A stretch of 64,000 bases of DNA. Source: Leucobacter edaphi. GTDB taxonomy: Bacteria > Actinomycetota > Actinomycetes > Actinomycetales > Microbacteriaceae. The translations under genes were made by a program, and so were the position numbers. The notes under the pieces are model-generated. The model did not search any database and was not told where the DNA came from. It saw nothing but the letters and a program-made list of their open reading frames with translations. The number at the start of each line of letters is the position of its first letter. Position 1 is the first letter of the stretch. Positions 10,690 through 18,283 of the stretch are shown piece by piece. The stretch spans positions 1 through 64,000 of the forward strand of contig NZ_JAEHOI010000001.1 of NCBI RefSeq assembly GCF_016522535.1, written 5' to 3'.

Positions 10690-10965
10690 GGCGCCCGGGC
10701 GTGCGCATCGCGCGGGCGAGCGGTTGCGTCTCCGAGCGCAGCGAACCGCCCCGCGCCGCGTGTGCGTGCGCCGGGAGCGTGCGCAGGGTGTGTGCGCGTG
10801 CGCAGCGGAGCGTACGCAGCGGAGCGCGAGCCGGGAAGTGCGTGCAGGGACCGTGCGCAGCGGGAGTGCGCGCCGTGGGTGCAGGCCGGGGTGCACGCTG
10901 GGAATGCGCAGCGTGAGTGCGAAGCGTGAGTGCGCGCCGGGGCGCGGAGGTTCTGCGGCGCAGCG
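10690..10965. repeat. Degenerate GC-rich repeat tract between groL and the sensor kinase gene
   Basis: About 275 bp made of irregular variants of GTGCGCAGCGGGAGTGCGC and GCGTGAGTGCG. I see no gene with a ribosome site. Open frames here on both strands are low-complexity Arg/Ala/Cys sequence. The flanking hairpins at 10548-10579 and 10967-11002 terminate the convergent neighbours. Confidence 0.6.
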
Positions 10966-10966
10966 C

Positions 10967-11002
10967 AGGAAGCCCGCACCCCTGTGGGGGCGCGGGCTTC
11001 CT
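10967..11002 (-). terminator. Terminator downstream of the sensor kinase gene
   Basis: The arms AGGAAGCCCGC and GCGGGCTTCCT pair perfectly, with an inner CCCC/GGGG extension. It lies about 50 bp beyond the minus-strand kinase stop and could also serve readthrough from groL. Confidence 0.75.
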
Positions 11003-11052
11003 GCTTCGCAGCGGCGGTGGCGCGCACGCGCGCCGGGTGTTTCCTCGGGCCC

Positions 11053-12786
11053 CTACTTCCGCGGCGCAGCCGGGAGGTCGACCTGGAAGGTCGCGCCGCC
11101 ACCGGGAGTTTCGATCACCTTGACGGTGCCCCCGTGCGCGTCGACGATCGACTGCACGATCGCCAGGCCGAGGCCCGAGCCACCGGTTTCCCGGTTGCGC
11201 GAGGTGTCAGCGCGCCAGAAACGACCGAAGATCTTCTCTCGGAGCTGCGGCGGGATGCCTTCGCCGTGGTCGACGATCTCGAAGCGAGCGAATGGCGTGC
11301 CCGGGGCGAGTCGCACCGCGGGCATGGGGCGAGTGAAGGTGTTCTCCTCGGGCCGCGCCGGAGTGCTTTCTGGTGCGGCGAAGTCGTAGCTGTCGACCCC
11401 CTGCGCGGGCGTGGCGGGCGCATCGGGCGTCGCAGCCGCGTCGGCCGCAGCGGACTGCTCCGCCGATCGTTCCGCGCCATCTGCCGGAGCGTTTGCCTGG
11501 TCGGGGGCGGGATTCGCGTTCGCGACGTCCGTGGTTTCCGAGGCGTGCACCTCGGCGTTCGCGGCTCTGCCGGCATCGCGCGGGACGCCCTCTGGGTGCC
11601 CCGTGATGACGATCTCGATGGGGCTGCCCTCGGGGGTGTGCCGCATGGCGTTGCCGAGCAGGTTGGTCATCAGCTGTTTGACCTTGTGCCCGTCGCCGAG
11701 CACGGCCGGAGCGGCAGGATCCTCGATGACGGTGATCGTGCGGTCGGGTGCCTGGGCGGTCGCGTCGAGCGCCGCGTCCTGAGCGAGCGTGTTGAGCGGC
11801 ACAGCGGTGAGCTCGAGGGCGCGGCGCTCATCGAGCCGCGCGAGCGCGAGGAGATCCTCGACGAGGGAGGTCATGCGGATCGCCTCCTTTTCGATGCGCT
11901 CCATGGCCTGGCCGACCTGCTCGTCCTCCCTGAGCGCGCCCATCCGGTAGAGCTCGGCGTAGCCGCGCACGGAGACGAGGGGGGTGCGAAGCTCGTGGCT
12001 CGCGTCGCCGATGAAGCGGCGCATCCGCTCGATCGTTCTCGCGCGATCCTCCAGGGAGCCGTCGAGGCGGTCGAGCATGATGTTGAGCGATTCCCCGAGG
12101 TGCCCGACCTCAGTGTGCGGGCTGCGCACGATGATGCGCTTCGAGTAGTCGCCGCGGGCGATCTCGAGGGCGGTCTTCTCGACCTCGGCGAGCGGGAGGA
12201 ATGTTGCTGTGACCAGGAGCCGCGTCAGGGCGGCCCCGAGCAGGATCACGGCGATGCCGAAGCCCGTGAAGATGATGACGTAGCGCGCGACGACCTGGTT
12301 CACGGCCGACGTTGACGAGGAGATGAGGAGTGATCCGCTCGGCTGCCCGTCGATGAGAATGGTCGTCATCACGGCGCGCCACTCGACGCCGTCGGAGCCG
12401 CGGAGGCTGAACACCTGATCGCGGACCGAATTATCGTCGAGCCCGAGTTTCGGGACCTTCGGCTTTGCGAGCGTTTCGCGGCCCTGCGTGTTGTCGTAGC
12501 GGAGGTTGCCTTCTGCATCGAGCATGGCAACGTAATACTGCGGCCCCGCGTAGAGCACGTCGTTGCGAGACAGGCCACCGCTGCCCGCTCCCGCCGCGAG
12601 GGCCGGGGTGGGGTCAGAACGGAGTTGCCTGAGTTCGCCGTCGAGGTTCCCGACCAGCATGGGACGCAGCACGGACAGCGTGCCGACGCCCGCGACGACC
12701 AGGCCGAGGAACAGAATGAAGACTGTAACTCCGGTGATCTTGGTGCGCAGCGAGACGTCGGCCCAGCTGTCGGAGAACCGACTCAA
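11053..12786 (-). CDS. Two-component sensor histidine kinase with insert in the catalytic domain
   Basis: A 577-residue kinase. The first membrane helix is at about residues 14-36, followed by an extracytoplasmic sensor of about 125 residues, a second helix (about 165-190), HAMP, and a HisKA domain with the phosphoacceptor in D-A-S-H-E-L-R-T-P at about residue 265. The ATPase domain has the N box N-A-M-R-H-T-P-E-G and the G box G-G-S-G-L-G-L at about 535. Between the N box and the D-H-G-E-G motif lies an Ala/Pro/Asp-rich insert of roughly 85 residues that this fold does not normally have. The start is one base after the response regulator stop, so the two form an operon. The stimulus is unknown; layout is that of MprB/TcrS-type envelope sensors. 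Confidence 0.9.
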   Translation of the reverse strand: MSRFSDSWADVSLRTKITGVTVFILFLGLVVAGVGTLSVLRPMLVGNLDGELRQLRSDPTPALAAGAGSGGLSRNDVLYAGPQYYVAMLDAEGNLRYDNTQGRETLAKPKVPKLGLDDNSVRDQVFSLRGSDGVEWRAVMTTILIDGQPSGSLLISSSTSAVNQVVARYVIIFTGFGIAVILLGAALTRLLVTATFLPLAEVEKTALEIARGDYSKRIIVRSPHTEVGHLGESLNIMLDRLDGSLEDRARTIERMRRFIGDASHELRTPLVSVRGYAELYRMGALREDEQVGQAMERIEKEAIRMTSLVEDLLALARLDERRALELTAVPLNTLAQDAALDATAQAPDRTITVIEDPAAPAVLGDGHKVKQLMTNLLGNAMRHTPEGSPIEIVITGHPEGVPRDAGRAANAEVHASETTDVANANPAPDQANAPADGAERSAEQSAAADAAATPDAPATPAQGVDSYDFAAPESTPARPEENTFTRPMPAVRLAPGTPFARFEIVDHGEGIPPQLREKIFGRFWRADTSRNRETGGSGLGLAIVQSIVDAHGGTVKVIETPGGGATFQVDLPAAPRK

Positions 12787-12787
12787 G

Positions 12788-13489
12788 CTACTTCGTTTCG
12801 GTCTTGAGCATGTATCCGAACCCGCGCTTGGTCTGGATCAGCGACTCCTCGGTGAGGGGGTCGAGCTTACGGCGCAGGTACGAGATGTAGGACTCGACGA
12901 TGCCGGCGTCGCCGTTGAAGTCGTACTCCCACACGTGGTCGAGGATCTGGGCCTTCGACAGCACGCGGTTGGCGTTCTGCATGAGGTAGCGCAGCAGCTT
13001 GAACTCGGTGGGGGAGAGCTCCACGGAGGTGCCCTCCACGGTGACCTCGTGGGTGTCCTGATCCATCGTGATGGGGCCGACGGAGATGACCGAGTCCTCG
13101 TCTTCCTGGATGGTGCGGCGGAGGACTGCCTTGATCCTGGCGATGATCTCGTCGAGGCTGAACGGCTTCGTGACGTAGTCGTCGCCGCCAACGGTCAGGC
13201 CCTCGACCTTGTCCTCCGTGTCATCCTTCGCGGTGAGGAAGATGATGGGTGCCGTGTAACCGGCTGTGCGGAGGCGCTTGGTGACGCTGAAGCCGTTCAT
13301 GTCGGGCAGCATGACGTCGAGGACGATCAGATCGGGTTCCTCCTCGAGGACGGCCGAGATGGTCTGCGCGCCGTTCGAAACGGCGCGCACGCCGAAGCCC
13401 GCGAAGCGGAGGCTCGTGCTGAGCAGCTCGCGGATGCTGGGCTCGTCATCGACGATGAGAATCCGGGGTCCCTTGTGCTGTGTAGTCAT
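12788..13489 (-). CDS. OmpR/PhoB-family response regulator
   Basis: A 233-residue regulator. The receiver domain (about 1-125) has I-V-D-D-E-P at the start, the phosphorylation aspartate in V-L-D-V-M-L-P-D, and the K-P-F-S-L-D-E switch lysine. The winged-helix DNA-binding domain (about 135-230) ends F-G-Y-M-L. It is the first gene of the operon with the sensor kinase. It resembles actinobacterial MprA/TcrA regulators, but its targets cannot be read from the sequence. Confidence 0.94.
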   Translation of the reverse strand: MTTQHKGPRILIVDDEPSIRELLSTSLRFAGFGVRAVSNGAQTISAVLEEEPDLIVLDVMLPDMNGFSVTKRLRTAGYTAPIIFLTAKDDTEDKVEGLTVGGDDYVTKPFSLDEIIARIKAVLRRTIQEDEDSVISVGPITMDQDTHEVTVEGTSVELSPTEFKLLRYLMQNANRVLSKAQILDHVWEYDFNGDAGIVESYISYLRRKLDPLTEESLIQTKRGFGYMLKTETK

Positions 13490-13560
13490 GCCATCAGTCT
13501 CTGATTATTTGCTATGAACCTGCTGGAAGTGAGTGAACTCCGAGGGAGCGCCTGATCCTC

Positions 13561-13615
13561 ACGCCAGCGGGCCCGCCATCTTCCGGAAGTCCCGGAGATG
13601 ACGGGCCCGCAGGCG
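13561..13615. terminator. Long bidirectional hairpin beyond the binding-protein operon
   Basis: A nested inverted repeat: ACGCC/GGCGT outside, GCGGGCCCG/CGGGCCCGC in the middle, and CATCTTCCGG/CCGGAGATG inside. It stands between the end of the guanidino operon (minus strand) and the response regulator start, and probably ends the operon's transcript. Confidence 0.75.
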
Positions 13616-13653
13616 TGACGCGAGGAGCGATCACGCGAGGCAGCGGATCGGGA

Positions 13654-14814
13654 TCAGGCCCCGGTCACCCAGGTCGCCCAGGCGGCGGCCATCGCGTCGT
13701 AGTTCTTCACCCAGAAGTCGATGTCGGGTACGCGCCCGGTCTCGAACCGGGAGCTCGCGAGCCACTCCGAGAGGGTGTCGTCGACCTGCGGCTTCGCGTC
13801 GACGTTCACGGGTGACATCGAGTTGAGCTCGGTCATCTTCGCCTGCTGATCGGCGCCGAGGAAGTAGTTGATCGCGGCCTCGGATGCGCCCTTGTCCTTC
13901 GCGCCCTTCGGAATCGCGGTCGAGTCGATCGCCACGAGCCACTCGTCCCACACCGGGGCGATGGGCGCGCCAGCATCGGCGGCTCCGTAGCCGCGACCGG
14001 ACCAGACGAAGCCCATGACGGCCTCGCCCGATTCGAGCTGCTGCTGCGCCTGCGCTCCCGTGGTCCAGACGATGCCGTCCTTGCCGAGGCTCTTGTACTT
14101 CTTGATGGCCTGATCGATGTGCTCCGGCTTCAGGTTGTCGAGGTCGACCCCGTCGGCCATCAGGGGGAACTCCATGTTCTGCGGGTCCACGTAGGTGGTC
14201 GCTGGAACGGTCCGCTTCCCCGGGAACTTCTTCGTGTCGAAGAAGTCGGCGGCGCTCTTCGGCGGGTTGTCCCCGAACTTGTCCTTGTTGTACGCGATCA
14301 CGAAGCCGTACATCACGTTCGGGATCATGCACTCGTCGGTGAGGGTGCCCTCTGGCAGCTTGGACGTGTCGATCTTGGAGCGGTCGATCTTCTCGTAGAG
14401 CGTGCCGCAGCCGCGGGCCGAGTCGACCTGCGAGGTGTCGACGATATCCCAGGTCACGTTCTTGCTGTCGACCATGGCCTTGAGCTTGCCCGCGTCGAAC
14501 GCGTCCATCTGCATCGTGGCGCCGGACTCCTTCGCCATGGGCTGCCAGATCGCCTTGTCCTGACCCTCTTGGAAGATGCCGCCGGGGCCGGCGTAGGTCA
14601 GGGTCGTCCCCTCGAGGATCCCCTCCTTGATCTTCCCGGCTGCCGGGGTGCCGTAGTCGCGTTCCTGCTCGGCGGGGGCTGCGGATCCGCTCGAGCATGC
14701 GGCGAGGAGGAGCGTCGCCGCGCCCAAGAGGGCGACGGCGGCGGCTCCACGGCCGCGGGCCCGGGGGCGACGGCCGGATCCGGATCCTGATCCATTGCGG
14801 GAGAGTTTCGTCAT
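13654..14814 (-). CDS. Spermidine/putrescine-type extracellular binding lipoprotein
   Basis: A 386-residue lipoprotein with lipobox L-L-A-A-C (lipid cysteine at residue 40), then a bacterial solute-binding fold like PotD/PotF: T-L-T-Y-A-G-P-G-G near the N-terminus of the mature protein and a W-x-x-G-A-Q-A-Q-Q-Q-L segment in the middle. It would bind a cationic polyamine-like ligand outside the membrane. It is the third gene of a minus-strand operon, 45 bp after the ureohydrolase gene. No permease or ATPase lies beside it, so its transporter partners must be encoded elsewhere. Substrate is inferred from fold and operon. Confidence 0.82.
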   Translation of the reverse strand: MTKLSRNGSGSGSGRRPRARGRGAAAVALLGAATLLLAACSSGSAAPAEQERDYGTPAAGKIKEGILEGTTLTYAGPGGIFQEGQDKAIWQPMAKESGATMQMDAFDAGKLKAMVDSKNVTWDIVDTSQVDSARGCGTLYEKIDRSKIDTSKLPEGTLTDECMIPNVMYGFVIAYNKDKFGDNPPKSAADFFDTKKFPGKRTVPATTYVDPQNMEFPLMADGVDLDNLKPEHIDQAIKKYKSLGKDGIVWTTGAQAQQQLESGEAVMGFVWSGRGYGAADAGAPIAPVWDEWLVAIDSTAIPKGAKDKGASEAAINYFLGADQQAKMTELNSMSPVNVDAKPQVDDTLSEWLASSRFETGRVPDIDFWVKNYDAMAAAWATWVTGA

Positions 14815-14859
14815 TGATTCTTCCGTTTCGTTGTGCGGGGGACCGCGGGTGGTCGGAGG

Positions 14860-15837
14860 CTACTGCCCCCAGAGTGAGAGGAACTCGTAGGCGACGTGGG
14901 CCGCTGCGAGCGAGGTGATGTCCGCGTGGTCGTAGGCTGGGGCGACCTCGACAACGTCTGCCCCGACAATGTTGAGGCCGGACAGGCCGCGGATCAGGAA
15001 CATCAGTTCCCGGCTCGAGATGCCGCCCGGCTCTGGGGTGCCGGTTCCGGGCGCGAACGCGGGATCGAGCACGTCGATGTCGACCGAGACGTAGACGGGT
15101 CGGTCGCCAAGGCGCGCGCGGGTGAGATCGAGAATGCCCTGCAGGCCGGTCGTGGAGAACTCGCTCGAGTGCACGGTGCGGAAGCCGAGCGCGCGGTCTT
15201 CGGACAGGTCGTGCGGGCCGTAGAGCGGGCCGCGGATCCCGATGTGGAGACACCCCTCTGGGTCGAGCAGCCCCTCCTCCGCAAGCCGGCGGAACGGGGC
15301 TCCGTGATGCATCTCGGCGCCGAAGTAGGTGCCGAAGGTGTCGATGTGCGCGTCGAAGTGGAGCACGGAGATCGGGCCGTGCTCGGCCGCGAGCGTCTTG
15401 ATCGACGGGTAGGCGATCGTGTGATCGCCTCCGAGGACCACGAGCTTGCCCGCCCGATCGCGCGCCTCGGTGAGACCGGCGAGCATCGCTTCGACCGCGC
15501 GGTCGACGCCGAAGGGCGTTACCGCGAGGTTGCCGACATCCGCGACCTGGTGCTTCGCGAAGGGGAAGGAGTCGAGCTCGACGTGGTACGGGCGGATCAG
15601 GCGGCTCGCGTCGCGGATCTGATCGGGGCCGAAGCGGGCGCCGGGCCGGAAGGTGACGCCCGAGTCGAACGGGATGCCGATCACGCCTGCCCGAGCCTCG
15701 CCGACGTCGGTGAGGCGGGGGAGGCCGGCAAAGGTGGACGGGCCGGCGAAGCGCGGCACCTCCGAGAAATCGACCTGACCGGTGATCGGGCGGCCGTCCT
15801 GGGAGAAGCTGCGGGTGTACGGGATCTCGAGGCTCAT
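14860..15837 (-). CDS. Ureohydrolase: guanidinobutyrase or agmatinase
   Basis: A 325-residue arginase/agmatinase-family enzyme that would hydrolyse a guanidino compound to an amine plus urea. Mn-binding motifs are intact: G-G-D-H-T at about residue 126, D-A-H-I-D at about 150, and S-x-D-I-D-V-L-D-P at about 229. The start overlaps the stop of the upstream decarboxylase gene (ATGA), so they are translationally coupled. Because that neighbour resembles a 5-guanidino-2-oxopentanoate decarboxylase, 4-guanidinobutyrate is the likeliest substrate; agmatine is the alternative. Confidence 0.85.
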   Translation of the reverse strand: MSLEIPYTRSFSQDGRPITGQVDFSEVPRFAGPSTFAGLPRLTDVGEARAGVIGIPFDSGVTFRPGARFGPDQIRDASRLIRPYHVELDSFPFAKHQVADVGNLAVTPFGVDRAVEAMLAGLTEARDRAGKLVVLGGDHTIAYPSIKTLAAEHGPISVLHFDAHIDTFGTYFGAEMHHGAPFRRLAEEGLLDPEGCLHIGIRGPLYGPHDLSEDRALGFRTVHSSEFSTTGLQGILDLTRARLGDRPVYVSVDIDVLDPAFAPGTGTPEPGGISSRELMFLIRGLSGLNIVGADVVEVAPAYDHADITSLAAAHVAYEFLSLWGQ

Positions 15838-17474
15838 GCTGCTGCTCCGGGGTTGAGGGTGTCGGCTTCGACGCGCTGGTCGGCGGGGGCCTGGGTGATG
15901 ATGACGTCGAGACCCGCGAGCCCGCTCGCCTCGCGAAGCGCGTCGGCGAGCTCGTCGGGGGTGGTTGGGCGCTGCACGCGCGCGCCGAATCCCGCGGCGA
16001 TCGCCCCGAGGTCGTGGGCCGTGGTGCGGACGCCCGCGGGATCGATGTCGGTGCGCTCGAACGACACCTCGATCTCGCGGTAGCCGCCGTTGTCCCAGAT
16101 CACGAACGTGATGTTTGCGCCGAGATCGTAGGCGGTCGCGAGCTCGGTGAGCGTGAAGAGGGAGCTGCCGTCGCCCGCGAGCGCCACGATCGGCGTCTCG
16201 GGCGCGGCGATGGCAGCGCCGATCGCCATGGGGAGCGCTGGTCCGAGGGTGCCGTAGCCGTAGGGCGCGATCCAGCGCCCGGGCTCGTCGAGTTCGAGGT
16301 AGTGGTGGGACTGGTAGGCGACCTGGGCGGAGTCCGCGGTGAGGATCGCGTCGCCGGGGAGGGCGCGCGCGATCGCGTCGATCCACGGCGTGTGCGGGTC
16401 CGCGGCGCGCTCGGCTGCGAGGCCCTCCCTGGCCGCCGCGGCGCGGGACAGGCCCGCGGCCGTCGCTTCGGCGTCGGCCTGCGGAAGGCGGTCGAGGGCG
16501 CGGGTGAGGAAACCGGCGACGCGGGCGCGCACGGTCGGCCGGGTCTGATCCGGGTGGGTGACGGCCGGGTCGATGTCGACGCGCACGATGTCCGCGATCC
16601 GCGGCTCGGCTGAGCCGGTGAAGAGCACGTCGAAGTCGCTGAGCTCGGTGCCGAGGCCGATCAGGAGATCGGCGTCCTCGACGAGTTCCTGGGTGCGGGG
16701 GAACGGCAGGCTGATTCCCACGTTGAGCGGGGCGTCCGCTGGAATGATCCCCTTCGCGTTGCCGGTCAGGATCACGGGAGCGGCGATCCGCTCGGCGAGC
16801 GCGGCGACGAGGGCGCCGTCGTGGCGGGTGCCGCCTCCCGCGAAGATCACGGGGCGCTCGGCCCGCGCAATCGCGGCGATCGCCTCGTCGAGCTGGGCCT
16901 CGCTCGCGTCGGCGAGTACGGGGCCGGTCGTCACAGGGAGCGGCTCGGCGGGGCGGTGCAGTTCGCCGACCTCCTCCTCGAGCAGGTCGCGGGGAATGCC
17001 GATGTAGACGGGGCGGGGGCGCTCGGTCTGCCATCGCGTGAACGCCTCGTCGATCAGCACGGGGATCCGGGCCGGATCCGTGACCGTCTCGCTGATCAGG
17101 CAGAACGGGGCGAGCACGGGCGCGAGGTCGGGGGTGTCGTGCAGGGTGCCGCGGTGCGCGCCGAGTTCGGGCCGCGTGACGGTCGAGCCGATCACGAGCA
17201 TCGGGATCGAGTCGTGCCAGGCCTGCGCGATCGGGGTCAGCGCGTTGAGCACTCCGGGGCCGGTGATGAGATAGCAGACACCGGGCTTCCCGGTCACGCG
17301 CGTGTAGGCGTCGGCCATGTAGCCGGCGCCCTGCTCATGCCGGGGGATCGTGACGTTGAGGCCGCTGTCGCCGATCTCGCGGAACAGCTCGAGCGTGTGC
17401 ACGCCCGGAATGCCGAAGATCTGCTCCACGCCGTATTCGGTGAGGAGCGAGCTGATCGCCTGGCCGAGTCTCAT
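15834..17474 (-). CDS. Thiamine-pyrophosphate enzyme, probable 5-guanidino-2-oxopentanoate decarboxylase
   Basis: A 546-residue enzyme of the acetolactate synthase/benzoylformate decarboxylase superfamily. The N-terminal PYR domain has F-G-I-P-G-V-H-T and the catalytic glutamate in R-H-E-Q-G-A; the C-terminal TPP domain has G-D-G-S-S-L-F-T-L-T-E-L...W-D-N-G-G-Y. Placement with a ureohydrolase suggests the arginine transaminase route, where AruI-type enzymes decarboxylate 5-guanidino-2-oxopentanoate. I start at 17474, where GGGGGA sits 6 bases before the ATG; another ATG lies 15 bp upstream. The exact substrate is inference; another 2-oxo acid is possible. Confidence 0.75.
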   Translation of the reverse strand: MRLGQAISSLLTEYGVEQIFGIPGVHTLELFREIGDSGLNVTIPRHEQGAGYMADAYTRVTGKPGVCYLITGPGVLNALTPIAQAWHDSIPMLVIGSTVTRPELGAHRGTLHDTPDLAPVLAPFCLISETVTDPARIPVLIDEAFTRWQTERPRPVYIGIPRDLLEEEVGELHRPAEPLPVTTGPVLADASEAQLDEAIAAIARAERPVIFAGGGTRHDGALVAALAERIAAPVILTGNAKGIIPADAPLNVGISLPFPRTQELVEDADLLIGLGTELSDFDVLFTGSAEPRIADIVRVDIDPAVTHPDQTRPTVRARVAGFLTRALDRLPQADAEATAAGLSRAAAAREGLAAERAADPHTPWIDAIARALPGDAILTADSAQVAYQSHHYLELDEPGRWIAPYGYGTLGPALPMAIGAAIAAPETPIVALAGDGSSLFTLTELATAYDLGANITFVIWDNGGYREIEVSFERTDIDPAGVRTTAHDLGAIAAGFGARVQRPTTPDELADALREASGLAGLDVIITQAPADQRVEADTLNPGAAA

Positions 17475-17532
17475 CGTCGAGTCCCCCATCCGGTCCGCGT
17501 CGTCGCGGACCAAAAGTTTGTTATTACTGCAC

Positions 17533-17557
17533 AAAGTATCGCGGTGTAATACTCTTT
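17533..17557. promoter_or_regulatory. Possible operator in the divergent decarboxylase/regulator interval
   Basis: The locally AT-rich interval carries AAAGTAT and, nine bases on, ATACTCTTT, an inverted repeat with one unpaired base. It lies about 60 bp upstream of the decarboxylase start and opposite the XRE-cupin gene, the place for an operator of that regulator. Confidence 0.35.
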
Positions 17558-17689
17558 CGGGAAATCGTAAGGAATTCGGAGCGGTTCGTCAACGTCCGAG
17601 ATATGACAAGATCAGTGAGGTTCCCGGCGGCGAGAGCCGCGGCGGATCCCCGCGCCGGCGAGCCGGCGGAGCATGCATCGGAGGAGCGC

Positions 17690-18283
17690 GTGACCGAACG
17701 AAGAACCCAGGCCAGGCAGGCGCACGCCGGCGCGACCGAGCAGCTCACCCAGATCGGTTTCCGCCTGCGGGTCGCCCGCGAGGAGCGCGGGATGACGATC
17801 TCGAGCGTCGCGGAGTTCACGGGCCTCACGAAGGGCTTCATCTCGCAGGTCGAGCGCGGGCTCGCCTCGGCATCGATCACCTCGCTCGCCGCGATCTGCG
17901 ACGCCCTCACGCTCCCGATGGGGCGGCTGTTCGACCCGCCCCGGGTGTACGTGAGCCGCGGCGCAGAGCGGCAACCGGCGAAACTCATGGGGGAGGGGGT
18001 GCGCGACTCGGTGCTCACCCCGCCGGGGCAGAGCGACATGCAGGTGATCGAGACGACGATCGAGCCGGGCGGCGGGTTCGAGGACGAGCCCTACCGGCTG
18101 CCCGTCGACCGGGAGTTCCTCGTCGTGCTGGAGGGCACGCTGCAGCTCGAGCTCGAGGCGGAGAGCTACCTGCTGGAGGCGGGCGATTCGATGAGCTTCG
18201 CGGGCAGGCACGCCCACATCTGGCGGAACCCCTCGGCTAGCGAACCCGCGCGGGTGATGTGGGTCCTGTCGTCGAACCCCTGA
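17690..18283 (+). CDS. XRE-cupin transcriptional regulator
   Basis: A 197-residue regulator. A helix-turn-helix of the XRE class spans about residues 20-78 (L-R-x-A-R-E-E-R-G-M-T-I-S and T-K-G-F-I-S-Q-V-E-R-G), and a cupin sensor domain spans about 110-195. Members such as PuuR control putrescine use, and this gene is divergent from the guanidino operon, so it most likely senses a pathway intermediate. I chose the GTG at 17690 because GGAGGAG precedes it by six bases; an ATG at 17603 in frame would add 29 residues of low-complexity sequence with no clear ribosome site. It converges with the XPB gene with no gap. Confidence 0.88.
   Translation: MTERRTQARQAHAGATEQLTQIGFRLRVAREERGMTISSVAEFTGLTKGFISQVERGLASASITSLAAICDALTLPMGRLFDPPRVYVSRGAERQPAKLMGEGVRDSVLTPPGQSDMQVIETTIEPGGGFEDEPYRLPVDREFLVVLEGTLQLELEAESYLLEAGDSMSFAGRHAHIWRNPSASEPARVMWVLSSNP

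Noticed and set aside
14860-17034. A single long minus-strand frame spanning both the ureohydrolase and much of the decarboxylase, suggesting a fusion
   Set aside because: The upstream part is Arg/Pro-rich shadow of the decarboxylase. The ureohydrolase has its own ATG overlapping the decarboxylase stop.
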